A stretch of DNA of 6,995 bases from Treponema sp. (GCA_009780285.1 WRAL01000072.1:1-6995), one strand, 5' to 3'. Counted from the first letter of the stretch, positions 1-5,319 are shown. A program made the numbers and translations. Notes: generated by a model not told the origin, from the letters alone.

Positions 1-1136
1 ATCGAGCGGCCCACCGAGGTTTTGCCCACGCCGGGCGGCCCGACAAGGCAGACTATCGATCCGGTGGCCGATTTCGGCTTGGACTGCGCGCGCAGCTTCA
101 TCACGGCCAAATATTCGGTGATGCGGTTTTTTACGTCCTTAAGCCCGTAGTGGTCGTGCTCCAGAACGTCGCGCGCCTTTTTCATGCTGAAGACCGGCGA
201 AGGCTCGCCGTTCCAGGGCAGGCTTACGATGGTGTCAAGGTAATTGCGCGTAACGATGAACTCCGCCGAGTTCGGCTCCATCAGGCTGAACTTTTCAAGC
301 TCGTTTTCCACGGCCTCCTTCGTTTCGCCCTCGAACTTGAAGCCGTCGATCTTATCGCGAAAGCGCTGGAAATCCGAGCTTTTCGCGTCCGTCGTCATCC
401 CAAGCTCGCCCTTGATCGCCTTCAGTTCCTCTTTAAGGAAATACTCGCGCTGGGATTTCTCGATTTTTTCGTTGATCTCGCGCTGGATTCTTTTCTGGAT
501 GCGCAAAAGCTCCTGCTCTTTTTTGATGTAGACGAGCACCTGCTCCATGCGCTTGCGAACGTTGATCATTTCCAGGATTTTTTGCTGATCGAGCCGGTCG
601 ATGTTGAGAATGCTGACGATAAAGTCGGCGATTTTTCCCGGATGATCGATGTTGATCATGTTGAGGCGCATTTCCTCGGAAAAAAGCGGGTTGTTTTCGG
701 AAATCTGCTTCATCTCGGAAATGAGCGCGCGGGTGAGGGCCTTGACCTCGCTGGTCCCGTCCTCCTCGTCGTCCAGATATTCGACGGCGGCGACGATTGG
801 GTTCGTCGCGTGCAGGGTTTTCTTTACCCGAAAGCGCTTGAGCGTGGAGATGAAAATATTCACCCCGCCGTCCGGCAGGTTGATTTTCTTGACGATCTTG
901 GCCGCCGTTCCCACGCGGAAAACGTCGTCGATGGCCGGCGACTCCGTTTCGCCTTTGAGCATGACAAGGCCCACCATGCCGTCGCCGGAAACCGCGTCCT
1001 CGACGACCTTCACGTCCGGCGGGTTGCCGATCATGATGGGGGTAAAAATCCCCGGAAATATGGGCCTTCCCATAAGCGCCACGAGCGGCAGCTTCGCAGG
1101 CAAAATCTGGTCGATAGGTATTATTTGGTCTGACAT
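1..1136 (-). CDS. lon: ATP-dependent protease Lon (endopeptidase La), N-terminal part, cut by window edge
   Basis: Lon is a cytoplasmic ATP-driven serine protease that degrades misfolded and short-lived regulatory proteins. Reading the minus strand from the ATG at 1136-1134 gives 378 uninterrupted codons starting MSDQIIPIDQILP. Residues about 10-220 form the Lon substrate-binding N-domain, opening with GRPIFPGIFTPIMIG. Next comes a charged helical stretch (about 220-260, with IQRKIQREINEKIEKSQREY and then FLKEELKAIKGELG), typical of the Lon linker. The AAA+ Walker A motif GPPGVGKTS is at residues 366-374, with the ATP-binding lysine at 372, close to its place in E. coli Lon. The rest of the AAA+ module and the Ser-Lys protease domain lie outside the window. 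The frame stays open upstream of the ATG, but that stretch (LFFPAFFAILVFNTL) is unlike Lon, so the ATG is chosen. No good Shine-Dalgarno precedes it. Family identity is nearly certain; the exact start is less so. Confidence 0.96.
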   Translation of the reverse strand, partial: MSDQIIPIDQILPAKLPLVALMGRPIFPGIFTPIMIGNPPDVKVVEDAVSGDGMVGLVMLKGETESPAIDDVFRVGTAAKIVKKINLPDGGVNIFISTLKRFRVKKTLHATNPIVAAVEYLDDEEDGTSEVKALTRALISEMKQISENNPLFSEEMRLNMINIDHPGKIADFIVSILNIDRLDQQKILEMINVRKRMEQVLVYIKKEQELLRIQKRIQREINEKIEKSQREYFLKEELKAIKGELGMTTDAKSSDFQRFRDKIDGFKFEGETKEAVENELEKFSLMEPNSAEFIVTRNYLDTIVSLPWNGEPSPVFSMKKARDVLEHDHYGLKDVKNRITEYLAVMKLRAQSKPKSATGSIVCLVGPPGVGKTSVGRS

Positions 1137-1152
1137 AAGCGTATTAAAAACA

Positions 1153-1181
1153 AGTATCGCGAAAAACGCGGGAAAAAACAA
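1153..1181 (-). promoter_or_regulatory. Possible sigma-70 promoter for lon
   Basis: On the minus strand a -35-like TTGTTT (1181-1176) and a -10-like GATACT (1158-1153) are separated by 17 bp in an A/T-rich patch. Each box matches about four of six consensus bases. Transcription would begin about 10 nt before the lon ATG, leaving a very short leader without a ribosome site. This is a weak match and no heat-shock operator such as CIRCE was seen. Confidence 0.25.
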
Positions 1182-1194
1182 GCGGGCTGGGCCG

Positions 1195-1224
1195 CGCGGC
1201 CTTTTGGATCTAGGGCCTTTGATC
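1195..1224. repeat. Dispersed 30-bp repeat, left copy
   Basis: This 30-bp segment, with core GGATCTAGGGCCTTTGATC, matches 2276-2305 at 28 of 30 positions in the same orientation. GGCCTT near its start can pair with AGGGCC inside it, so it is itself a weak hairpin. Both copies are followed by GC-rich sequence with a similar CCCCTGCG block. The two copies bracket hicAB and its flanking elements. It may be a genome-wide intergenic repeat rather than anything specific to hicAB. Confidence 0.7.
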
Positions 1225-1225
1225 G

Positions 1226-1240
1226 CGGCACGGAGTGCCG
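1226..1240. repeat. Short perfect hairpin
   Basis: CGGCAC (1226-1231) and GTGCCG (1235-1240) are perfect inverted repeats around a GGA loop. The hairpin sits directly after the left 30-bp repeat and is missing after the right copy, so it looks like an insertion into the repeat family or a part lost from the other copy. Confidence 0.5.
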
Positions 1241-1293
1241 AGGCCCCCTGCGGCTGGCGGGCGCGCGGGACCTCGGTGATGGCAACCATGTGT

Positions 1294-1331
1294 GGAGTTT
1301 ACAGGCGGGCTTTAGCCCGCCTGTAAACTCC
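1294..1331. repeat. 18-bp-arm perfect palindrome (GGCGGGCTTTAGCCCGCC core)
   Basis: Arms 1294-1311 and 1314-1331 are exact reverse complements, giving a hairpin of 17-18 pairs with a TTTA loop. The core GGGCTTTAGCCCG (1307-1319) recurs exactly at 1399-1411, where only the short central stem is kept. There is no T-tract on either side, so it is not a standard terminator. Confidence 0.75.
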
Positions 1332-1333
1332 GA

Positions 1334-1360
1334 GGCCAAAGCGCCGCAGGCGCATTGGCC
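1334..1360. repeat. Two-part stem-loop inside the palindrome cluster
   Basis: GGCCAA (1334-1339) pairs with TTGGCC (1355-1360). Beyond a single A/A mismatch, GCGCC (1341-1345) pairs with GGCGC (1349-1353) around a GCA loop. It follows the 1294-1331 palindrome directly, so the two hairpins stand next to each other between the 22-bp outer arms. Confidence 0.55.
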
Positions 1361-1448
1361 CGCCCTCGCGCGCCCGCCAGCCGCAGGGCATACGCGCTGG
1401 GCTTTAGCCCGAGGGATCTTTGTCAGGAAAGGCCGCTCTTCTGTAGGA

Positions 1449-1492
1449 AAAACCGCTGTGCAAGGCGCCCCTGCGCCTTGCACAGCGGTTTT
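1449..1492. terminator. Bidirectional Rho-independent terminator candidate with 20-bp arms
   Basis: Arms 1449-1468 and 1473-1492 are perfect 20-bp reverse complements around a CCCT loop. The stem core is CCGCTGTGCAAGGCGC. The arms begin with AAAA and end with TTTT, so transcripts from either strand make a GC-rich hairpin followed by U residues (five on the minus strand). On the minus strand it lies about 135 nt beyond the hicB stop, with the MITE-like element in between, and could end hicAB transcription before the lon promoter region. Confidence 0.65.
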
Positions 1493-1520
1493 AGGTTGCC
1501 GGTTTTTATCCGTGGGGGCC

Positions 1521-1630
1521 CTAGTGTTCCGGAATATTCGGTTTGCTAAATCGCAACGTTCGGTAATTCCTTGCCAGGCAAGGAATTACCTCAGCCTGCA
1601 TTCCGTCATTTGAATATTCCGGAACACTAG
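1521..1630. mobile_element. MITE-like element with 19-bp terminal inverted repeats
   Basis: CTAGTGTTCCGGAATATTC at 1521-1539 is repeated exactly in reverse complement at 1612-1630. The repeats enclose 72 bp with no coding potential, so the unit is too short to encode a transposase. Both ends carry CTAG, which fits duplication of a TA target as in IS630/Tc1-mariner-type transposition. Removing the element and one TA leaves a continuous sequence in which hicB still ends at the same TAG, since the right end of the element overlaps that stop codon (1627-1629). A structured transcription-termination element is the alternative, but the sharp TA-flanked inverted ends favour a non-autonomous mobile element. 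Confidence 0.6.
1562..1590. repeat. Central palindrome of the MITE-like element
   Basis: GGTAATTCCTTGCC (1562-1575) and its exact reverse complement (1577-1590) flank a single A. With the outer terminal repeats this makes the whole 110-bp element able to fold into a long hairpin with an internal cruciform. Confidence 0.65.
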
Positions 1631-2040
1631 AGGGCCTCGGCTGCTTCCTGCGCGTACATTGCGGTAAGCGAATCTTGCAGGACCTTGGAAAAATTTACGT
1701 TTTTTGACTCGGCGAAGGTGTTGAGCCAGGCGGGAATCGTCAGGTTTTTGCGTACGGAATTTTTTCCGTACTTTTCCGCGTAGGCGTCTATGTCAAGGAC
1801 GATCATCGAGGCGAATCCGCCCGGCTCGATCTTCATGGCGCCTATGGGGCTTGCCTTGGGCGCGGGCTTTCCGTCCTCAAGCTCGTCGAGAACCCATCCG
1901 GAAGCCGCGTCGATTCCCATAATGATCGCCTCGGCGAGCGTTCTGCCTTCGCTTACGCATCCGGGCAGATCGGGAACCTCGACGGTAAATCCTGGGGAGT
2001 CATCCCATGGATAAAAAATAGCCGGGTAAGTGAGTTGCAT
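1627..2040 (-). CDS. hicB: HicB-family antitoxin
   Basis: HicB neutralises the HicA ribonuclease by direct binding and represses the operon. The 137-residue product starts MQLTYPAIFYPWDDSPGFTV and has the HicB fold at about residues 3-60, with the signature FTVEVPDLPGCVSEGRTLAEA region. The C-terminus, about residues 94-126 (NSVRKNLTIPAWLNTFAES, then NFSKVLQDSL), looks like a ribbon-helix-helix DNA-binding domain, which suits autoregulation. The ATG is at 2040-2038. A strong ribosome site GGAGG overlaps the hicA stop region, seven to nine bases upstream, so translation is probably coupled to hicA (9-nt gap). The stop codon TAG (1629-1627) coincides with the end of the MITE-like element. Toxin-first order is common for hicAB. 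Confidence 0.93.
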   Translation of the reverse strand: MQLTYPAIFYPWDDSPGFTVEVPDLPGCVSEGRTLAEAIIMGIDAASGWVLDELEDGKPAPKASPIGAMKIEPGGFASMIVLDIDAYAEKYGKNSVRKNLTIPAWLNTFAESKNVNFSKVLQDSLTAMYAQEAAEAL

Positions 2041-2049
2041 TGTTTCCTC

Positions 2050-2232
2050 CTACTTTAGTCCCGCTTGAATAAGGATCGACTTTATCGTTTTGGGATGAAT
2101 GTCCCTGCGATGGCGCGGGATCGTTACCTTGCCGGGCTTTGAGGGATGAACGTATTGGTAGTGCGAGCCTGTAACCGATCTGAGGCGCCAGCCGTCCTGC
2201 AAGACGATTCGTTCGATCTCCTGAAACTTCAC
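2050..2232 (-). CDS. hicA: HicA-family mRNA interferase toxin
   Basis: HicA toxins are small double-stranded-RNA-binding-fold ribonucleases that cleave mRNA and stop growth when HicB is depleted. With the GTG at 2232-2230 as start the product is 60 residues, the normal HicA length. It reads KFQEIERIVLQDGW, then GSHYQYVHP with the conserved catalytic histidine at residue 24, then KPGKVTIPRH and a C-terminal KSILIQAGLK. The frame is open up to 2370, but that extension is Arg/Ala/Pro-rich translation of the intergenic repeat and would run through the promoter, so it is rejected. The predicted transcription start falls at or next to the GTG, suggesting leaderless translation. hicB follows after 9 nt. 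Confidence 0.92.
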   Translation of the reverse strand: MKFQEIERIVLQDGWRLRSVTGSHYQYVHPSKPGKVTIPRHRRDIHPKTIKSILIQAGLK

Positions 2233-2238
2233 GCTGAA

Positions 2239-2267
2239 ATTATACACATTACGCGTATTATTGTCTA
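2239..2267 (-). promoter_or_regulatory. hicAB promoter, near-consensus sigma-70 type
   Basis: Minus-strand -35 TAGACA (2267-2262, five of six) and -10 TATAAT (2244-2239, six of six) are separated by exactly 17 bp. The expected start point, about seven bases past the -10 box, is the G of the hicA GTG codon. This is among the best promoters in the window and fits a tightly repressed toxin-antitoxin operon. Confidence 0.75.
2249..2260. promoter_or_regulatory. Candidate HicB operator in the promoter spacer
   Basis: The perfect 8-bp palindrome TACGCGTA (2250-2257) lies between the -35 and -10 boxes. The flanking bases give a 12-bp ATTACGCGTATT with one mismatched pair. A small palindrome in this place is what a dimeric ribbon-helix-helix repressor would use to block RNA polymerase. 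Binding by HicB is inferred. Confidence 0.4.
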
Positions 2268-2275
2268 GGGCGCCT

Positions 2276-2305
2276 CGCGGCCTTTGGGATCTAAGGCCTT
2301 TGATC
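2276..2305. repeat. Dispersed 30-bp repeat, right copy
   Basis: It matches 1195-1224 at 28 of 30 positions in direct orientation. Internally GGCCTT (2279-2284) pairs with AAGGCC (2293-2298) around an 8-nt loop; in the left copy one pair becomes G-T, so pairing is kept. It begins 9 bp upstream of the hicAB -35 box. GC-rich sequence with GCGCTC/GAGCGC inverted repeats follows, up to the A-tract at 2348. Confidence 0.7.
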
Positions 2306-2346
2306 TGTAGCCCCTGCGCTCCGCCACGCGCGGGCGCGCGCGAGCG

Positions 2347-2486
2347 CAAAAAAAGCGCTTGATATTTCAAACAAAATGATCGATAACTTTGAAGTGGAAC
2401 GTATGGACGCTGAACACGCCCCTATGGGCAGGCTAAGTACGGCAAGGGGAGCGCTGCGTCTGAAAGGGAAGATTGGCATTAAGGCT
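2347..2486 (+). pseudogene. Decayed duplicate of the lipoprotein promoter, leader and signal-peptide start
   Basis: This stretch aligns with 2526-2706: an A7 tract, a -35 TTGATA 180 bp upstream of the matching TTGACA, the ATGGGCAGGC leader block, a Shine-Dalgarno-like GGGGAG (2446-2451), and codons for KGKIGIKA matching KRKIGIKA of the intact gene. The start codon is CTG (2460-2462) in place of ATG. Similarity fades after about nine codons, just before the hydrophobic part of the signal peptide. The remaining frame runs to 2579 without a membrane segment, through the second promoter, so it cannot give a working lipoprotein. It is best read as the 5' scar of a lost paralogue or a partial tandem duplication. 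Confidence 0.6.
2359..2387 (+). promoter_or_regulatory. Degenerate promoter of the duplicated leader
   Basis: TTGATA (2359-2364) and GATAAC (2382-2387) are 17 bp apart, in the same layout as the intact promoter 180 bp downstream. The -35 box differs by one base and the -10 box has only four consensus bases. It may be weak or dead, though it could add read-through transcription into the lipoprotein gene. Confidence 0.35.
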
Positions 2487-2525
2487 CCAATCCGCGGGCC
2501 CTCCGAGCAGCGGAGAGCGCGAATA

Positions 2526-2706
2526 CAAAAAAAGGCGCTTGACATTTCAAGCCCAATGACATATAAGCTTAAAGCATAAACGAATGGACACTGAATGCAA
2601 CCCTATATCTGCCGAAAGCACGCTATAGGCATCCGCCCGTATGGGCAGGCAAGTACGGCAAAGAGGAGAATGTTTAGGTATGAAAAGGAAGATTGGTATT
2701 AAGGCT
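2526..2706 (+). repeat. Intact copy of the duplicated promoter-leader unit
   Basis: The counterpart of 2347-2486. It is longer mainly because of about 36 extra bases around 2604-2640, which carry CCTATA (2602-2607) and TATAGG (2624-2629) as an inverted repeat. Both copies keep a small GCCC-NTAT-GGGC stem-loop just upstream of the ribosome site. The unit includes promoter, roughly 105-nt leader, ribosome site and the first codons of the lipoprotein. Confidence 0.6.
2539..2567 (+). promoter_or_regulatory. Promoter of the repeat lipoprotein gene
   Basis: TTGACA (2539-2544, full consensus) and TATAAG (2562-2567, five of six) are 17 bp apart, preceded by an A7 tract at 2527-2533 that could act as an UP-like element. 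Transcription would start near 2574, giving a leader of about 105 nt before the ATG at 2680. The contrast with the degenerate upstream copy suggests this is the one in use. Confidence 0.75.
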
Positions 2707-5277
2707 CTGATCGCGATGGCCATGATCGTCGGGTTCAGTTTTGCGTCCTGCGATTTCCCCTCCCCTGAAAATGTAATTCCTGACTATCGCACAGTAACGT
2801 TTGACGCCGCTGACGGGGAAATGGATGCCCAGGTGTGGCAGGTCCGGCCCGACGGGACGGTGGAGAGGCCGCCTAACCCGACAAGGGCCGGCTTTGACTT
2901 TATCGGCTGGTTTGAGGCGGAGGATGGCGGGGAGCTTTTTGACTTTGACGCGCCGATCGCTGCGAATGTCACGATTCACGCGCGATGGGAAGAGTCCAGG
3001 TTTACGGTAAGCTTCAATACCCACGGCGGATCCGACAGAGTCGCGCAGCGCGTGCTGCCGGGCGGCGCCGCGGAAAAGCCGTCGGACCCGACAATGGACG
3101 GCAATGTCTTTAGCGGCTGGTATGACGCGGAGGATGGAGGGAATCTCTTCGATTTTGACAAGCCGATCTTGGAGAACGTCACGGTTCACGCGCAGTGGGA
3201 GCTGTTCAGATTCACGGTAAGCTTCCGCACCCACGGCGGGTCCGTCGTGCCCGATCAGCGGGTGACGATAGGCAGCGCCGCGCAAAGGCCGCAGAACCCG
3301 ACAAGCGACTATTACCGCTTTGCCGGCTGGTTTACCGAGCCGACAGGCGGAGCGGCCTTTGACTTTCAGACGCGGATCTTCGCGAATGTCACGCTTCACG
3401 CGCAATGGGAGCTGTCCTACCTAATAACGGCGAGCTTCAATACCCACGGCGGATCCGCCGTAGCTTCGCAGCAGATTGAGGCGGGCGACACCGCGCAAAG
3501 GCCGTCCGACCCGACAAGGGGCGGGCACCGCTTTATCGGCTGGTTTACCGAGCCGGCAGGCGGGGCGGCCTTTGACTTTGAGACGCAGATCAGGCAGAAC
3601 GTAACGCTTCACGCGCAATGGGAGCAGACTGAGTTCGCGGTAAGCTTTAATACCCACGGCGGCTCCGCCGTAGACATGCAGTACGTGCCGCCGGGAGGCA
3701 CCGCGCGAAAGCCGGCGGACCCGAGAAGGGACAGGCACGACTTTGCCGGCTGGTTTACCGCGCAGACAGGCGGGACGGCCTATAACTTTGGGGCGCAGAT
3801 CAGTCAGAACGTCACGGTTCACGCGCGATGGACGGCGCATGTCTTCCACACCATAACCTATCGCGACACGGGCCGCCCTGACGTTAAGGTGGAGGTTCGC
3901 AAGGGGGCAACCGTGCTCTCCGCAGACCCCTTCCCAAGGTCGGGCGCAATCTTTAGGGGCTGGTACTCTAACGAGGCGCTTGCCGGGAATCCGCATACCT
4001 CTCACACGCCCATAAACGCCGACTTAGTCCTTTACTCCGCCTGGCATCAGACGGAGTGGATGTATGTCTCCAGCGGACATGACCACACCGTGGCCATCGG
4101 CCGGGACGGCACCCTCTGGGCCTGGGGCGGCAACAGATATGGCCAGCTCGGTGTCGGCAACAATACGAACTACAGCGCTCCTCAGCGAGTGGGAGCGTAC
4201 AGCGACTGGGTCGCGGTGTCGGCGGGCAACAACCACACCCTGGCGATACGACAGACGAGCAGCGGCGCCCGCGAGCTGTATTCCTGGGGCCTCAACGACA
4301 ATGGACGGCTCGGCCATGGGCACGTAAGGGACCTCAGCGTTCCCACGCGAGTGGGGAACGGAACCAACTGGGTTACGGTGTCGGCGGGCTCGTCTCACAG
4401 CTTGGGAATACGGGGGAGGACCAGCGGCGGCTTCATCGCCGAGGGCATCTTCGTCAATGCCAGCCAAACCCCCGGCGGGGAGCTGTGGGGCTGGGGATGG
4501 AACATTGATGGCCAGCTCGGCTTTGGCCACAGGGGGGACAGCCACGTTCCCCAGCGGGTGGGATTGCACGGCGACTGGGTCGCGATATCGGCCGGAGCCG
4601 ACCACTCCTTGGCGATGCGGCGAGTTGGGAACAACGACCACTGGCTGTATGGCATGGGCCGCAACAGGTGGGGACAGGTCGGCAACGGCACCTGGGACAA
4701 TACAGCCCACAGGGACAAAAGCATCTGGGTGCCCACGCGGGTGAAGAATGATGCGCGGGACTCCGCCGCTCACGGCCCTTGGATGATGATTTCGGCGGGC
4801 CAGGAGCATAATCTGGCAATACGGAGCCATTCCAACGGCAAGAGGACGCTGTGGGTTTGGGGCCGTGATTTTAATGGGCGGCTCGGGATCTATGCCGGTG
4901 ATAGTGACACCACGTACCCAAGGCAAGGATACTACGACGACTGGCAGTGGGTGTCGGCGGGAAACCTAGTCTCCGTTGGGATACGGGGGAGTTCCAATCC
5001 TGGCGGTTCCCGCACGCTGTGGTCCTGGGGCAAAGGCGCCGGCAATAGTTGGCTTGAGGGGACTCATGAGCAAGTGGGGACCAGCAACGACTGGGTAATG
5101 GTGTCGACGGGCCGCTGGCATGATACAATCATAGGGATTCGGCGAAGCAGCGGCGCGAACAACGCCGGCACGGTGTGGGGCTGGGGGCAGAACCATTCCG
5201 GCGAGCTTGGCAACGGAACGACAGAGCGGAGCCCGCGGAGTAGGCTGACACAGGCGCAGAATCGTTTGGCTAGATAA
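2680..5277 (+). CDS. Predicted surface lipoprotein: Listeria-Bacteroides (InlB B-type) repeats plus RCC1 beta-propeller
   Basis: The 865-residue product has a lipoprotein signal peptide: MKRK, a hydrophobic stretch at residues 5-22, and lipobox FASC with lipidated Cys24. Six repeats of 70-71 residues begin near 39, 110, 180, 251, 321 and 392. Units 2-5 share SFxTHGGS, GWF/GWY, FDF-like and HAQW/HARW motifs; the first lacks THGGS and the sixth is divergent. These are Listeria-Bacteroides repeats of the kind found in secreted and surface proteins. Residues 460-855 hold seven RCC1-type units, each with W-V-SAG-xxH-S/T-LAIR and most with LWxWGxNxxGQLGxG, beginning near 460, 510, 564, 633, 701, 755 and 805. 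Unit 6 has lost the GQLG loop. Seven is the number for a closed RCC1 propeller. The start is ATG 2680, after AGAGGAG at 2662-2668; an earlier in-frame ATG at 2641 lacks a ribosome site and would spoil the signal peptide. The ligand is unknown; adhesion or protein binding is inferred. Confidence 0.9.
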   Translation: MKRKIGIKALIAMAMIVGFSFASCDFPSPENVIPDYRTVTFDAADGEMDAQVWQVRPDGTVERPPNPTRAGFDFIGWFEAEDGGELFDFDAPIAANVTIHARWEESRFTVSFNTHGGSDRVAQRVLPGGAAEKPSDPTMDGNVFSGWYDAEDGGNLFDFDKPILENVTVHAQWELFRFTVSFRTHGGSVVPDQRVTIGSAAQRPQNPTSDYYRFAGWFTEPTGGAAFDFQTRIFANVTLHAQWELSYLITASFNTHGGSAVASQQIEAGDTAQRPSDPTRGGHRFIGWFTEPAGGAAFDFETQIRQNVTLHAQWEQTEFAVSFNTHGGSAVDMQYVPPGGTARKPADPRRDRHDFAGWFTAQTGGTAYNFGAQISQNVTVHARWTAHVFHTITYRDTGRPDVKVEVRKGATVLSADPFPRSGAIFRGWYSNEALAGNPHTSHTPINADLVLYSAWHQTEWMYVSSGHDHTVAIGRDGTLWAWGGNRYGQLGVGNNTNYSAPQRVGAYSDWVAVSAGNNHTLAIRQTSSGARELYSWGLNDNGRLGHGHVRDLSVPTRVGNGTNWVTVSAGSSHSLGIRGRTSGGFIAEGIFVNASQTPGGELWGWGWNIDGQLGFGHRGDSHVPQRVGLHGDWVAISAGADHSLAMRRVGNNDHWLYGMGRNRWGQVGNGTWDNTAHRDKSIWVPTRVKNDARDSAAHGPWMMISAGQEHNLAIRSHSNGKRTLWVWGRDFNGRLGIYAGDSDTTYPRQGYYDDWQWVSAGNLVSVGIRGSSNPGGSRTLWSWGKGAGNSWLEGTHEQVGTSNDWVMVSTGRWHDTIIGIRRSSGANNAGTVWGWGQNHSGELGNGTTERSPRSRLTQAQNRLAR

Positions 5278-5295
5278 GCCGGAGGACTGACCGCA

Positions 5296-5319
5296 GCGCG
5301 CGCGGATTACCGCGCGCGC
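5296..5319. repeat. GC-only hairpin after the lipoprotein gene
   Basis: GCGCGCGCGG (5296-5305) and CCGCGCGCGC (5310-5319) pair perfectly around an ATTA loop, 18 nt after the lipoprotein stop. No T-tract follows, so it is not by itself a Rho-independent terminator. It may protect the mRNA 3' end or assist the terminator just downstream. Confidence 0.6.

Larger units (their letters stand above)
1246..1388. repeat. Nested inverted-repeat structure with 22-bp perfect outer arms
   Basis: The outer arms 1246-1267 (CCCTGCGGCTGG...) and 1367-1388 (its exact reverse complement, ending CCAGCCGCAGGG) are 22 bp and perfect. They enclose 99 bp that contain further palindromes at 1294-1331 and 1334-1360. 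CCTCGG at 1271-1276 also matches CCGAGG at 1330-1335 in inverted orientation. No reading frame here resembles a protein. It may be an intergenic palindromic element of the REP/BIME kind or the remains of a small mobile element; no transposase is nearby. Confidence 0.7.

Noticed and set aside
150..1133. Long plus-strand open frame of 327 codons
   Set aside because: It is antisense to lon, whose minus-strand translation shows clear N-domain and Walker A motifs; the plus-strand product resembles nothing.
1121..1483. Minus-strand open frame of 120 codons upstream of lon
   Set aside because: It is an Arg/Ala/Pro-rich translation of the palindrome cluster, spans hairpin arms, overlaps the lon start and lacks a ribosome site.
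1290..1613. Plus-strand open frame of 107 codons between lon and hicB
   Set aside because: It runs through the 18-bp palindrome, the terminator hairpin and the MITE-like element; inverted repeats at this density are not coding sequence.
2050..2370. 106-residue version of HicA starting at 2370
   Set aside because: The extra N-terminus is translated intergenic repeat and would cover the near-consensus promoter; the 60-residue form matches the normal family length.
2376..2579. Small plus-strand ORF of 67 codons as a gene
   Set aside because: It lies across the decayed leader copy and the next promoter; only a few codons match the real signal peptide and there is no hydrophobic core.
2641..2679. 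Earlier in-frame ATG for the lipoprotein
   Set aside because: It has no ribosome site, the AGAGGAG site lies after it, and 13 extra polar residues would disrupt a normal lipoprotein signal peptide.
2670..2702. Ten-codon ORF (ATG at 2670) overlapping the lipoprotein start as a leader peptide
   Set aside because: The ribosome site ends one base before this ATG, which is too close for initiation.
2720..3860. Regular ~212-bp spaced repeats as a CRISPR-like array
   Set aside because: The period is the 70-71-residue protein repeat in one open frame; there are no conserved short repeats with unique spacers.
4024..4926. Minus-strand open frame of 300 codons
   Set aside because: It is antisense to the RCC1 units, whose plus-strand periodicity is unmistakable; the Pro/Arg-rich product is a frame shadow.
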